A stretch of 64,000 nucleotides of DNA from Chrysiogenes arsenatis DSM 11915 (GCF_000469585.1 NZ_AWNK01000006.1:246178-310177), one strand, 5' to 3'; positions 18,039 to 28,832 are shown, counted from the stretch's first letter. A program made the numbers and translations. Notes: a model not told the origin generated them from the sequence alone.

Positions 18039-19940
18039 TTAAAAATTATCACTTCCATCCCATAAGTCAGCCGTAAACCGCACACAACGATTACGCCCAC
18101 TCTCTTTCGCTTTATACAGCGCCACGTCGGCGTACTTAATCGCCTGCCAGAACCCATCGGTATCTTTCGGAAATTCACTGACCCCAACGCTGAGGGTCTT
18201 TTTCAGTGTGCCGTCGCTTACGCGGAAGCGCGCTTCTTCGACTTTCAGTCGAATTTTTTCGGCAATTTCCAGCGCATAGCCAGGGTCAACGTCAATCAGC
18301 AGCACCATAAATTCTTCGCCACCAAAGCGGATGACGACATCCGACTCGCGTACCGAATTGCGTAGAATCAGTGATGTCTCTTTTAAGAGCACGTCGCCAA
18401 CATCATGTCCGTATTGGTCGTTCACTTGTTTAAAGTAGTCCATATCGCACATCAAAAGACCAACTTGTTTTTGACGGCGCAGCACTCCGGCAATAATCTG
18501 CTTAGAATGATCTTGTAAGAACCGACGATTATAGAGTCCTGTTAAACCATCAATCAGCGCCGATTCGCGTAAGGTGTTCATCAGCCGCTTCGTTTCGATA
18601 ACCGACAGCGAGTGCTTGAGGTACATTTCCGCTTTAAACATTTTCTGGTTAATTTCATCCATATCAAGGTCGTCATCATCCGAGAAAAGGAACTGCACGA
18701 CGCCACCTGTGTTCCCCGATATAACCATCGGAACGCAGATATGGTGCCATCCTTCACCAGCTGAAAAATATTTACAGACACCCTCATATTCAAAAGAAGA
18801 GATGGTATGTCCTGTTTTCTGCGCACGACACAGCGAACATTCGCTGAGAATATCGGGATAGCACATTATCTGGCGGTCGTCGCCAATCATTAAGGGATAG
18901 GCGATATGCATTTCGTGCTTTGAGGTATTCACGTCAAATATGCGGTAATTCGTAATGCCCGCTTCGCGCTCAAAAATACTGCCAATCCGTTCGTAGACGC
19001 TTTCGAGCGTGGTATCTTCTTCAATCACTTTCTTAAAAACAGTCATGCCGTATACGGTGTCGATCAAACCATTAAATTTGCGCGACAAGGTGCCAATTTC
19101 ATCCTGTGACTTAATGGAAACCTTTTTACTCAAATCAACTTCACCCGTGCTGATGGAGTGAATTTGGTTAATAATCAATTCGATTGGCCGTGCAAAGGCA
19201 TCCGTCAGCCAGCGAGTAAAGACCCACAAGAGAAACAGCGCCATCCCGAGCACGATCACGATGGTATTGATCGAAAGTCGAACCGTATCGTTAATTTGCC
19301 CACTATACTGATGATACAGCGCTTTGGCGCGCTGGTCGAAACGCATAACGTCTTCTGAAAGCTTCCCGATTTGCATCCGCACTCGTTCCTTAATAGAGGC
19401 AGCTTGCTCCAAGCTGTATTCCCCTTCGCGATGCACCGCCAGCGTATCGCGCAACAACACCAACGTCCCTTCGATCTCTTTGACTTGTTCCAGCAGAGAT
19501 TGAAGCTGATGAAGCCCCTCCGTATCTTTTTGTGCCAACGAGTAGTTCAGTGCTTCAAAAAAATTACCGCTGGCAGCCGCCTCTTTGCGCTCAATAAGCG
19601 AGTTTGAAACAATCGTGCGAATTCTCTGTAAATGTTGGGTGACAACCGGAATATTCTCTCCCGGCGTCATGCGATAGCTCTCTGATACGGCACGCGAAAG
19701 CCCCTCTATTTCAGGCGAAATGGATTGCACCAGTTGCGTATAAGGAAAGGTGATTTGTGATATTTGCGAATAGCGGAAGTGAATGAAAACCAGCGAGCCA
19801 ACCGCAACCGTGCCAATCATAATAAACCAAAAGAGCGTTCCAATACCAAACACGGTAAATTTCCGTTTGATGGGCAAGTCGACAAATGTGATAAAACGCA
19901 CAAAACTTCGCCAAAAACCTAACGGTTCCTCTTTTTTCAT
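18039..19940 (-). CDS. Membrane diguanylate cyclase (HAMP, GAF-like, GGDEF)
   Basis: A 633-residue inner-membrane protein. Order: membrane helix about 30-55, periplasmic helical sensor to about 220, second helix about 222-245, HAMP, a GAF-like cytoplasmic sensor with clustered cysteines (CYPDILSECSLCRA and EYEGVCKYF), then GGDEF. The active site is GGEEF and the inhibitory RxxD site is present (RESD five residues upstream), so product-inhibited c-di-GMP synthesis is expected. The cysteine set could bind a metal, heme or Fe-S centre (inference). Start behind GAAGGAGGAATC. No obvious operon partner. Confidence 0.92.
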   Translation of the reverse strand: MKKEEPLGFWRSFVRFITFVDLPIKRKFTVFGIGTLFWFIMIGTVAVGSLVFIHFRYSQISQITFPYTQLVQSISPEIEGLSRAVSESYRMTPGENIPVVTQHLQRIRTIVSNSLIERKEAAASGNFFEALNYSLAQKDTEGLHQLQSLLEQVKEIEGTLVLLRDTLAVHREGEYSLEQAASIKERVRMQIGKLSEDVMRFDQRAKALYHQYSGQINDTVRLSINTIVIVLGMALFLLWVFTRWLTDAFARPIELIINQIHSISTGEVDLSKKVSIKSQDEIGTLSRKFNGLIDTVYGMTVFKKVIEEDTTLESVYERIGSIFEREAGITNYRIFDVNTSKHEMHIAYPLMIGDDRQIMCYPDILSECSLCRAQKTGHTISSFEYEGVCKYFSAGEGWHHICVPMVISGNTGGVVQFLFSDDDDLDMDEINQKMFKAEMYLKHSLSVIETKRLMNTLRESALIDGLTGLYNRRFLQDHSKQIIAGVLRRQKQVGLLMCDMDYFKQVNDQYGHDVGDVLLKETSLILRNSVRESDVVIRFGGEEFMVLLIDVDPGYALEIAEKIRLKVEEARFRVSDGTLKKTLSVGVSEFPKDTDGFWQAIKYADVALYKAKESGRNRCVRFTADLWDGSDNF

Positions 19941-19999
19941 GATTCCTCCTTCATTCTCTTGCCGAAATTCCGCAGAGCTTTCGGTTCATATACCCATCT

Positions 20000-21193
20000 T
20001 TATGTCAGATGTTGAATTGTATCGACATAATCGGTCAGTTTTTCGGTTGCATCGCGCCCAACGAGCCACGTATTTTCTACGCCAACGACCCCTAATCCTG
20101 GGATCACTTTTTTCGGTTCTACCGCAAAAACCATACCGGCCACGATCGGTTCATCAAAGCCTTTCGCCAGAGCCGGATATTCGTCAACCGCCAACCCCAC
20201 GCCATGCCCAAGGAATTTTACCGCGCGGTCACCATAGCCCATAAAGTGCTCCATCCACCCTTCGCGCGTCAGCGTGGCTGCCACGTCGGCGTAAATCGCT
20301 GATGGAATTTGACCGGGGCGGAGCCGTTCCACGATCATGTGTTGTATCTCTTCGCATTTCTTTTGCGCGTCCAATGCTGCCTGTGGCAAAGTTCCATCGC
20401 AGAAAATCCGCGTCATATCGACATGATACCCTGCAACGCCGAAGCAAAGGTCGATCAAAACCGGTTCATTTTCCTTGATAATGCGATGTGAGCCGAGTTC
20501 TGGCACGGCGGGTGTAATTCCTTGGCAACCGCCGGGGCCATCGAAAGGATGCGGAAAATAGCCATTTTCCCCAGCGCTCACGTATCCAATCAACAATCGG
20601 TTGCCCCAAGCCTGAATCACAGACGTGCCATGATGCCCCGCCAAAAGCATCGACCGTTCAATTTCAGCCGCCAGTTCCAGCTCGCTCATGCCACGGCGGT
20701 AATGCGACGGAATGGTGCGGAAATTTTCGGCTTGCTTCGCCCCTGCTTCGCGCAGCAACGCAATTTCCCATTCACTTTTAACGCTGCGTACCCGTGCCAG
20801 TAGGTTTTGCACATCGGAAAACTCAGCAACGACATATTTGGTCACACGCTGATACGCATCCATCGGGATTGAAAATTCAATCCCAATATGGCGTGGGCGG
20901 GCAATCGCAAACTGCGCCAGTGTGTCGTAGAAAGACTTAAACGATGTCATAGGAACGATATGATCAAGTGAAGATTCCATCTGCGCCCGCTCCAGCGAAC
21001 GGCGCACCATAAAGATCGGCGCACCGGAAGCGGGAATGTACAAGGCTCCATTCTGCATCGTTCCCGTCAGGTAAAAGAGGTTGATTCCGCTTTGAATCAA
21101 CGCCCCTTCGATTTTGCTTTGCATGAGTTGTTGCTGCACACGACCAATGCGTTCATCGAGTTCAGAGCGGGGTACATACAGATGTTGCGGCAT
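20000..21193 (-). CDS. M24-family aminopeptidase (Xaa-Pro peptidase-like)
   Basis: A 397-residue cytoplasmic metallopeptidase: creatinase-type N-terminal domain (about 15-150), then the pita-bread catalytic domain. The five metal ligands can be placed: two Asp in LIDLCFGVAGYHVDMTRIF, His in FLGHGVGL, Glu in VFAVEPKKV and Glu in VVGVENTWLV. It likely removes N-terminal residues before proline, or is a related amidohydrolase. Start behind AGGAGGTTCCAC. Related in its N-terminal half to the truncated gene at the left edge of the window. Confidence 0.9.
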   Translation of the reverse strand: MPQHLYVPRSELDERIGRVQQQLMQSKIEGALIQSGINLFYLTGTMQNGALYIPASGAPIFMVRRSLERAQMESSLDHIVPMTSFKSFYDTLAQFAIARPRHIGIEFSIPMDAYQRVTKYVVAEFSDVQNLLARVRSVKSEWEIALLREAGAKQAENFRTIPSHYRRGMSELELAAEIERSMLLAGHHGTSVIQAWGNRLLIGYVSAGENGYFPHPFDGPGGCQGITPAVPELGSHRIIKENEPVLIDLCFGVAGYHVDMTRIFCDGTLPQAALDAQKKCEEIQHMIVERLRPGQIPSAIYADVAATLTREGWMEHFMGYGDRAVKFLGHGVGLAVDEYPALAKGFDEPIVAGMVFAVEPKKVIPGLGVVGVENTWLVGRDATEKLTDYVDTIQHLT

Positions 21194-21249
21194 GTGGAAC
21201 CTCCTGTTGTTGAGCGTGAATAGGTCGAGAATGTGCTTTGTATGCTACA

Positions 21250-22215
21250 CTATACCGCAATAACCAGTATATTTTCGTCCAATTTCTCTTTGAATATCCC
21301 CTCGATCATCTGCAACGTTCCGGTTTGCGAACTCGCACATCCAGCACACGCACCACGATAGCGGATAAAGATCTCCACCGCACCATCCTTGTCGCGAATA
21401 TCGGCCAACTCAACGTTACCGCCATCACGCGCCAAAAGCGGACGCACATGATCGCGCAACACTTCTTCTGCCGCCTGAGTTTTACGCACCAAATTCATGG
21501 TCGCAAAAGATTCGTCTTCCAGCGACACACGCAAGGCATCTTTTTCCATTTCGGCACGGACGTCGCGCAAAATATCAACCAGATAATATTCACGCTTTTC
21601 GTGACCACCAGGACGGATGCACGACTTACAAAACGCTCCGGCTTTGGTGTAATCGGTAATCTCTTCGACCGTTTTCAGATCATTCAGACGAATGACTTCC
21701 TGTACCGTCCGCAGCGAAACCCGCGCGCATTCGCACACGATGGTTTCTTCTTCGAGCGATCCCAGATCGACCTTTTTATAGATTGACGCCGCTTTTTTGA
21801 TCACATCGTACGCCATAACGCTACAGTGCATTTTCTGTGGTGGAACAGCAGGGACATCGGGGTGATCGCGCAACGCTTTTTCAACGTCCAGATTGGTAAT
21901 CTTAATCGCCTCATCAACCGCTTTCCCGACACAGAGTTCCGCCATCACGTCACTCGACGCAATCGCCGTACCACAGCCAAAGCTGCGAAACTTTGAAGCG
22001 AGGATTTTGTCATTTTTCGGATCAACTACCCAATACAAACGGACAGCGTCGCCGCACGATTCAGCGCCAAAATCAGCGACGATCAATTCACCACCCAATG
22101 CAGTAGCTTCCTCTTCGCTGATTTCACCACGGTTGACGGGGTTTGCCATGCGCCGATTGACTTCTTCTGAATATTGCGCCCATAAGGAACCACCAAGTAA
22201 GGTATTCTTTGCCAT
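21250..22215 (-). CDS. nifU: Fe-S cluster scaffold NifU (three-domain)
   Basis: A 321-residue modular NifU: IscU-like scaffold (about 1-150; cysteines in ESCGDAV, SFGCGTAIASS and MHCSVMAYD), central BFD-type [2Fe-2S] domain (VCECARVS ... CKSCIRPGG) and C-terminal Nfu domain (GACAGCASS). All cluster-ligand cysteines are present. It assembles Fe-S clusters using sulfur from NifS, encoded 11 bp upstream. No NifA site or -24/-12 promoter precedes the pair, so it probably serves general Fe-S assembly as well as, or instead of, nitrogenase. Start behind AAAGGAAAATCTC. Confidence 0.95.
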   Translation of the reverse strand: MAKNTLLGGSLWAQYSEEVNRRMANPVNRGEISEEEATALGGELIVADFGAESCGDAVRLYWVVDPKNDKILASKFRSFGCGTAIASSDVMAELCVGKAVDEAIKITNLDVEKALRDHPDVPAVPPQKMHCSVMAYDVIKKAASIYKKVDLGSLEEETIVCECARVSLRTVQEVIRLNDLKTVEEITDYTKAGAFCKSCIRPGGHEKREYYLVDILRDVRAEMEKDALRVSLEDESFATMNLVRKTQAAEEVLRDHVRPLLARDGGNVELADIRDKDGAVEIFIRYRGACAGCASSQTGTLQMIEGIFKEKLDENILVIAV

Positions 22216-22226
22216 GAGATTTTCCT

Positions 22227-23444
<1,218 letters not shown>

Positions 23445-23457
23445 TCAGGCCAGTGAG

Positions 23458-23485
23458 TTTATGGGATGGAGTATGTATGTTTCAA
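23458..23485 (-). promoter_or_regulatory. Candidate sigma-70 promoter of nifSU
   Basis: On the minus strand TTGAAA, 16 bases, CATAAA, ending about 44 bases before the nifS ATG and just after the upstream terminator. Match is partial (4/6 in each box). No TGT-N10-ACA element was found in this gap. Confidence 0.3.
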
Positions 23486-23520
23486 GGATTATTTCAACAC
23501 TTCCCTACTAAATAAGTAAA

Positions 23521-23554
23521 GAAAACACGCGGAAGCGTTTGTTCCTGCGTGTTT
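23521..23554 (-). terminator. Intrinsic terminator after the Pit gene
   Basis: Inverted repeat AAACACGC ... GCGTGTTT extended by GGAA/TTCC with one unpaired base, followed on the minus strand by TTTTCTTTACTTATTT. It lies 33 bp after the transporter stop and separates it from nifS. Confidence 0.75.
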
Positions 23555-23586
23555 CAGATTTCATGCAAATAGCGTCACTGTATAGT

Positions 23587-24840
23587 CTATAAGATGGCAG
23601 TAAGCACTTTAAAGACAACAATGCTCATCAAGCCCGCGGCAGGTAATGTGATAAACCAAGAGAGGAAAATTCCCTTCAAGACGTTCATATTAATGCTGCC
23701 GATACCACCTGCTAATCCGACACCGATGACGCTTCCCACAAGGGTGTGCGTTGTTGAAATCGGCAATCCCATTTTTGAGCAAATAAGCACGGTAGTCGCT
23801 GCGCCAAAAGTTGCTGCAAAGCCACGCGACGGGGTTAAGAGGGTAATTTTAGTTCCGATAGTTTCAATCACTTTGTAGCCCATAGTGGCAACGCCGAGCA
23901 CAATACCCGAGCCTCCCAAAACGAGAACCCAGAAGGGAACTGCTACTTGAGTTTGCAGAATACCCGTTTGCACCGTGGTAACGATGGCAGCCAGTGGCCC
24001 GATAGCGTTGGCCACGTCATTTGCTCCGTGCGCAAAGGCGACATAACAAGCGGTCAAAATTTGCAGATAGCTAAAGATTTTTTCAACAATAGTGAATTTA
24101 ACGCCAAACCCTTTGCGATTCAGGGTGTCATCGGGAATTTTATTCACCAGATTACGTGCAAATAATGCCGCTGCCAGCCCCAAAAGTGCGGCAATTACCA
24201 TCGCCTGAACAAATGTCAAATACAGCCCAAGATTATTTAAGCCCTTGTAAGTAAATGATAAGCAAAGAATGACAACAACAAGGAAGGTAAGATACGGCGT
24301 AACTCGCTTCGCCTGACGCACCGGCGATTCGCTCGCAAAAACGGTGCGCTGAATAAACATAAACATCACCAAACTGATCAACAAACCAGCGATTGGCGAT
24401 ACAAACCAACTGGCGACAATCTGTCCAATCCGATTCCACTGAATGACATCAGGACCACCGGCAATCAGCCCAAAACCGATAACGGCGCCGATAATCGAAT
24501 GGGTCGTCGAAACAGGCCATCCTACAATGGTTGCCATTTGCAACCAGAGTGCAGCTCCGAGCAAAGCCGCCAACATGCCATAAACAAAAATCTCAGGCGA
24601 GTCCGCAAAAAAATTGATATCAACAATACCACGCTGAATCGTTTGCGTCACCGAAGAACCAACCAATACCGCCCCGAGAAATTCGAAAATAGCCGCGACG
24701 ATAATCACCTGTCTCAGCGTTAAAGAGCGCGATCCAACCGAAGTCCCCATCGCGTTGGCAACATCATTTGCTCCGATATTCCACGCCATATAAAAGCCAA
24801 AAGCAACCGCAAGGGAATAAATGACAACCAAAGAATCCAT
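23587..24840 (-). CDS. pit: Pit-family inorganic phosphate transporter
   Basis: A 417-residue PiT permease with about 10 membrane helices and the duplicated signature: NIGANDVANAMGTSVG near the N-terminus and FAHGANDVANAIGPLAA in the second half. It imports phosphate (as metal phosphate) with protons or sodium. It lies 25 bp after a DUF47 gene, a common partner. Full length. Start behind CGGAGTGATTTC. Confidence 0.95.
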   Translation of the reverse strand: MDSLVVIYSLAVAFGFYMAWNIGANDVANAMGTSVGSRSLTLRQVIIVAAIFEFLGAVLVGSSVTQTIQRGIVDINFFADSPEIFVYGMLAALLGAALWLQMATIVGWPVSTTHSIIGAVIGFGLIAGGPDVIQWNRIGQIVASWFVSPIAGLLISLVMFMFIQRTVFASESPVRQAKRVTPYLTFLVVVILCLSFTYKGLNNLGLYLTFVQAMVIAALLGLAAALFARNLVNKIPDDTLNRKGFGVKFTIVEKIFSYLQILTACYVAFAHGANDVANAIGPLAAIVTTVQTGILQTQVAVPFWVLVLGGSGIVLGVATMGYKVIETIGTKITLLTPSRGFAATFGAATTVLICSKMGLPISTTHTLVGSVIGVGLAGGIGSINMNVLKGIFLSWFITLPAAGLMSIVVFKVLTAIL

Positions 24841-24865
24841 GAAATCACTCCGTTATGAAGGCATA

Positions 24866-25537
24866 TTAGTTGGCAAGGATTAAGCTGAGATTTTTCGCGG
24901 TCTGCTCCGCTGAATTCGCAATCGAGCCAAGCTTTTTGGTAATCTCTGCAAGCATATAGATCGTCACCGGACTGATTTCATTCTCAAGCGCATAAAGCTG
25001 CTGCGCAAACTTATAAAGCCGTTTATCGCACTCCCATTCTTGGAACTCTATCGCGGCAATAGACTCACGGAGACTAGCCTTATGGATCTCACTAAAGCCG
25101 CTTTCAAAGAGGGACTGAACATCATCGCTCATCCCGAATGTGAGCTGTAAAATATCCCGCACACGCCCATAGAGTGCGTCGAACGAAACACGCAAACCGG
25201 AATGGAGCACCGTTTGGCGTACTGTCAGGATAAACATTAAGTCTTCCACCTGATCGGCAATGCTGTCTTGCGAGCGGATCAGCTCAAAATAATTGCTCCG
25301 TTTAATATTCAGGAAAAAAGAGGAAGGGAACGAGGTTTCGCTGGTAGTTTTAATGCGATCAGCATCATTTTCAAATTTCATCACTTTCTTGGCAACAAGC
25401 TTCAGTTGCGCAAAATCCTCATTAAGCCAATGCTCAATGGCCGGATCAAGACAATCGATACACTCCTTGACCGCACGCATGTGCTGGGCGATAAAACTCG
25501 ACGGATCAGGACCCCAGAGTCCGGAAATCGAACGCAT
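24866..25537 (-). CDS. DUF47 / PhoU-like phosphate transport accessory protein
   Basis: A 223-residue all-helical DUF47 protein (TIGR00153 group). Features include KFENDADRIKTTSE, the DSIADQVEDLMFIL helix and the C-terminal EITKKLGSIANSAE. DUF47 proteins are encoded with Pit transporters and are thought to bind metal and tune uptake. It starts the two-gene operon with pit and faces the exonuclease gene across 214 bp. Start behind GGAGCTTGT. Confidence 0.9.
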   Translation of the reverse strand: MRSISGLWGPDPSSFIAQHMRAVKECIDCLDPAIEHWLNEDFAQLKLVAKKVMKFENDADRIKTTSETSFPSSFFLNIKRSNYFELIRSQDSIADQVEDLMFILTVRQTVLHSGLRVSFDALYGRVRDILQLTFGMSDDVQSLFESGFSEIHKASLRESIAAIEFQEWECDKRLYKFAQQLYALENEISPVTIYMLAEITKKLGSIANSAEQTAKNLSLILAN

Positions 25538-25751
25538 ACAAGCTCCTTCAGCCCCGAAACGGGGGAGAAAAAATTATTATTCGCAACAGACTTCATGTAT
25601 GATCGGCCAAGTAATGCGGCGCGACATGCGCAAGAAGTCGAGCCGTGTTTAGCATAGTTTTTACGTTTTTATAACAATTCTCTCGCATGGTGCGAAATTA
25701 ATCGGCAAACCCGCAAAATTCGACAGCGAGAAGCAGATCAGGGAGGTTTTT

Positions 25752-26828
25752 ATGTTTATCAATGAGTTGCAATCAGGAGCGGCAGTACAAAGCGACTTTA
25801 TGATTGCGCAACACAGCGTAAAACTCGCCAAAAATGGCAAACAATACCAGTTCATTAAGCTGCAAGACCGTACTGGTCAAATTGATGCTTTCAACTGGAA
25901 CTACCAAGATGGCCAATACCTTTTTCAGGATGGCGAAGTAGCCACCGTCAAAGGGTCGGTCGTTGAGTTTAAAGGGAACTTGCAGGTTTCGATTACCTCT
26001 ATCGCCCCTTCTGGCGCCGCGTTTGATCGTGCCCGCTTTCTCCCTTCAACCAAATACAATATCGATGAACTGTTTGCGCGACTGGAAAAAGTGATCGGCA
26101 AAATCAGCGACTCCCACCTGAAGAAACTGCTTGTGACCGTCGCTTTCGATCCTGAAATTCACGCGAAATTACTCGTGGCTCCCGCCGCAAAAGGGATGCA
26201 TCATGCCTATATTGGTGGCTTATTGGAACACATGGTTTCAGTCATGGAACTCGCGCACCGCGTTTGTCCGCACTATCCCCACGTCAACCAAGATATGGTA
26301 CTGGCAGGAGCCTTTTTCCATGACCTCGGAAAAATTTATGAGCTCGAATACGACACCGCTTTTGGCTATTCTACCCCTGGCATGTTGCTTGGCCACCTCT
26401 ACATTGGCTGTGAAATCGTCGAACGATTTATCCACAAGATCCATAACTTTCCGGAAAAGCTGGCGCTCGAACTGAAACATATCATTCTGGCACATCACGG
26501 CGAATTGGAATATGGCTCGCCCAAACGCCCCAAAACCTACGAAGCGCTCATCGTCCACCACCTTGACGACCTTGATGCCAAACTTCAGGTTATCGAAGCC
26601 TCTTTTGTCGGCATTGAAGGCGAATGGAGTGATATGCACCGCCTCATGGGTCGACGCTTTTATCGTCCCTCCACCAGTACTCCCCCGAAAGAAACTCCGC
26701 TAGCACTCAAAAACGAGCCACCCCTTCAGAAAACACCGCCTAAAGCCGATACGTATGGTAATACCCCTTTCAAACAGATAGAGGGAATACTCCCGTTTGA
26801 AACGGAAGAGGAGGTGCCTCGTGAATAA
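25752..26828 (+). CDS. YhaM-type 3'-5' exoribonuclease (OB-fold + HD domain)
   Basis: A 358-residue protein: OB-fold nucleic-acid-binding domain (about 10-90), then an HD metal-dependent domain (about 155-300; GGLLEHMVSVMELA, FFHDLGKIYEL, ILAHHGELEYGSPK). This is the YhaM/CBF1 architecture, a 3'-5' exonuclease on RNA and ssDNA. A Pro/Thr-rich low-complexity tail of about 50 residues follows the HD domain. Start behind GGGAGGTTTTT. Its end overlaps the next gene by eight bases. Confidence 0.88.
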   Translation: MFINELQSGAAVQSDFMIAQHSVKLAKNGKQYQFIKLQDRTGQIDAFNWNYQDGQYLFQDGEVATVKGSVVEFKGNLQVSITSIAPSGAAFDRARFLPSTKYNIDELFARLEKVIGKISDSHLKKLLVTVAFDPEIHAKLLVAPAAKGMHHAYIGGLLEHMVSVMELAHRVCPHYPHVNQDMVLAGAFFHDLGKIYELEYDTAFGYSTPGMLLGHLYIGCEIVERFIHKIHNFPEKLALELKHIILAHHGELEYGSPKRPKTYEALIVHHLDDLDAKLQVIEASFVGIEGEWSDMHRLMGRRFYRPSTSTPPKETPLALKNEPPLQKTPPKADTYGNTPFKQIEGILPFETEEEVPRE

Positions 26829-26967
26829 AAATATTATTAAACTCATTGTTATGCTCGCAGTCGCAGCGGGAATCCTCGCCGTACTGGTGATGGTAGAGCA
26901 AAGTACAGAAAAAAATTACGGCTACGTCCGCACCGTCAAAGAAGCTCAGGGAGTGGAGATGAAGTGA
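26821..26967 (+). CDS. 48-residue single-pass membrane protein
   Basis: GTG start at 26821, six bases behind GAGGAGG; 48 residues. One hydrophobic helix (about 6-25, IIKLIVMLAVAAGILAVLVM) follows a short Lys-containing N-terminus, and a polar tail (EQSTEKNYGYVRTVKEAQG) follows. It overlaps the exonuclease gene by eight bases and the photolyase gene by four (GTGA), so it is translationally coupled to both. No family recognised. The tight placement and strong ribosome site argue that it is real. Confidence 0.7.
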   Translation: MNKNIIKLIVMLAVAAGILAVLVMVEQSTEKNYGYVRTVKEAQGVEMK

Positions 26968-28301
26968 CCAGACGGCTCCGCTACTGGCGCGCCACCAGCA
27001 CCAGTGGCGAATATGTTTTATACTGGATGCAGGCCGCCCAGCGGGCATGGCAAAACGCAGCGCTGGAATACGCGCTGGAGAGAGCTCGCGTGGCCAAACT
27101 CCCGTTGATCGTAGCATTCGTCCTGAACCCTCATTTTCCCAACGCTAACCAACGCCATTTCAAGTTTCTCCTCGAAGGGCTGGCAGATGTCGAAACGGGA
27201 CTTGGCGAGCGCGCTATCCCGTGGCACCTCGCGATAGGTGACCCTATCGAAATCATCCCGCATTTGGCACGCCGCGCCGCCCTGCTGGTTTGTGACTGTG
27301 GTTACTTGCGCCTGCAGCGCCAGTGGCGTCAAACCATCGCGAATGCACTTTCATGCGAGATAGTGGAAGTCGAAGGAGAGGTCGTCGTCCCTGTGACCAC
27401 CGCGTATCCTAAAGAGGCCTACACGGCGGCTGTGCTACGACCGAAAATCCATCAGCTTCTGCCGCACTTTCTGCTCCCGCTTCACGAGCGAGAAACCCCC
27501 GCCGTGGTTGCTGGCTTCCGTCCAGACCTTCCGGTCACCACCGTGGCCGACGCACACACTCAGATTGGCAAAATAGCTTCCCTTGGCGCCATTGCCCCAA
27601 TTCCCTCCATACGCGGCGGACAACGCGCGGCACGAGACAAGTTGAGCGCTTTTATCGCGACAAAACTCGACCGCTACGCCACCCAGCGCAACGACCCCAA
27701 TGCTGACGCCACCTCCGGCCTCAGCCCGTACCTCCACTTCGGCCACATCTCGCCGCTTGAAATCGCATTAGCGGCACTCGATACCGGCAGCGCTGGCACC
27801 ACCGTATTCCTTGAAGAACTGATCGTACGGCGCGAACTCGCCATGAATATGGCGTGGTATAACCCCAAGTATGATTCACTAGACGCCTTGCACCCATGGG
27901 TACAGGAAAACTTTGCGCGTCATACCGACGACGAACGCGAAATGATTTACACCCGTGAAGAGTGGGAGGCCGCCACAACGCACGACCCTTACTGGAATGC
28001 CGCCCAACATCAATTGATTCGCAGCGGAACCATCCACGGCATGATGCGCATGTACTGGGGGAAAAAGCTCATCGAATGGAGCACCACCTATCAAGACGCC
28101 TTCGCCACTGCCGTGCACCTCAACGACAGCTACGCCCTTGATGGGCGCGATCCCAACGGTTATGCCGGGATTCTCTGGTGCTTTGGGAAACACGACCGCC
28201 CGTGGCAACGCCGCCCAGTCTTTGGCACTATTCGCTATATGAATGCCGCCGGATTAAAGCGTAAATTTGACGCAGAGAGTTACGTTCGTCGCTATTCTTA
28301 G
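26964..28301 (+). CDS. phr: Class II CPD photolyase
   Basis: A 445-residue FAD flavoprotein that repairs cyclobutane pyrimidine dimers using light. It is class II by sequence: VLYWMQAAQRAWQNAAL at the start, LSPYLHFGHISPLEIAL, EELIVRRELAMN, and DGRDPNGYAGILWCFGKHDRPW at the FAD/DNA end. N-terminal antenna domain about 15-140, catalytic domain about 200-440. Start GTG, coupled to the small upstream gene. Clustered with an exonuclease and, further on, RecG, giving a repair theme. Confidence 0.93.
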   Translation: MTRRLRYWRATSTSGEYVLYWMQAAQRAWQNAALEYALERARVAKLPLIVAFVLNPHFPNANQRHFKFLLEGLADVETGLGERAIPWHLAIGDPIEIIPHLARRAALLVCDCGYLRLQRQWRQTIANALSCEIVEVEGEVVVPVTTAYPKEAYTAAVLRPKIHQLLPHFLLPLHERETPAVVAGFRPDLPVTTVADAHTQIGKIASLGAIAPIPSIRGGQRAARDKLSAFIATKLDRYATQRNDPNADATSGLSPYLHFGHISPLEIALAALDTGSAGTTVFLEELIVRRELAMNMAWYNPKYDSLDALHPWVQENFARHTDDEREMIYTREEWEAATTHDPYWNAAQHQLIRSGTIHGMMRMYWGKKLIEWSTTYQDAFATAVHLNDSYALDGRDPNGYAGILWCFGKHDRPWQRRPVFGTIRYMNAAGLKRKFDAESYVRRYS

Positions 28302-28336
28302 AGTGGCATACAATATGCATGTATTATGTGAACAAA

Positions 28337-28439
28337 AGCGATTTTTGTATCGTGCCGCAAGCGAGCCTGGATGGCGAGCGGTGGGCATTCGAGAACAGGA
28401 TTGTGGAGTATGCCCAAAAGGGACGATACAAAAATCGCT
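28337..28439. repeat. 103-bp element with perfect 17-bp inverted arms
   Basis: Arms AGCGATTTTTGTATCGT (28337-28353) and its exact complement (28423-28439) enclose 69 bp with a nested 7-bp pair TGGGCAT/ATGCCCA (28382-28388, 28410-28416). It fills the gap between the photolyase stop and the ribosome site of the next gene. It could be a small dispersed palindromic (MITE/REP-like) element, a terminator, or a structured leader. Confidence 0.6.
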
Positions 28440-28469
28440 ATTCTAACCCAGAAAAGGAGGGACACCACC

Positions 28470-28832
28470 ATGACCACCTACCACAACAAAGCCAGCTCCC
28501 TCTACAAAGAAAATAGCTTTGGCGTCCAAATGAACCTCCTAAAAACCAAAGCCATCGAACTGTGCGACAAACTCAACATCACCCAAACCATCCATCCCGA
28601 TAACCTCAACGTCCAGTACGAAGAGGTGGAAACCTTTCGCCGTCTTCTGAGCCGCATGGAAGGGCTCCTGTCCGAAATCGAATCCGTGCGCGAAGATCTC
28701 CGCGAGCAACGGTTAGAATACAAACAGCTCGAAAAAGAAAAACAGGAACTCGAAGTGCGCTCAGCACACTACCACCAGCGCGCCAAGCGGTTGTCGCACC
28801 TTTTCAAGGAAACCCTGCTTGACGACGAATAA
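28470..28832 (+). CDS. Coiled-coil hypothetical protein (120 aa)
   Basis: A 120-residue soluble protein. Its second half (about 50-115) is a long charged helix with heptad-like spacing (FRRLLSRMEGLLSEIESVRE, then EQRLEYKQLEKEKQELEVR), indicating a coiled coil. No enzyme motif or membrane segment. Start ATG 28470 behind AAAAGGAGGGACACCACC, an unusually strong site; longer readings run through the upstream palindrome and are unlikely. It overlaps the ROK gene by 14 bases. Function unknown. Confidence 0.75.
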   Translation: MTTYHNKASSLYKENSFGVQMNLLKTKAIELCDKLNITQTIHPDNLNVQYEEVETFRRLLSRMEGLLSEIESVREDLREQRLEYKQLEKEKQELEVRSAHYHQRAKRLSHLFKETLLDDE

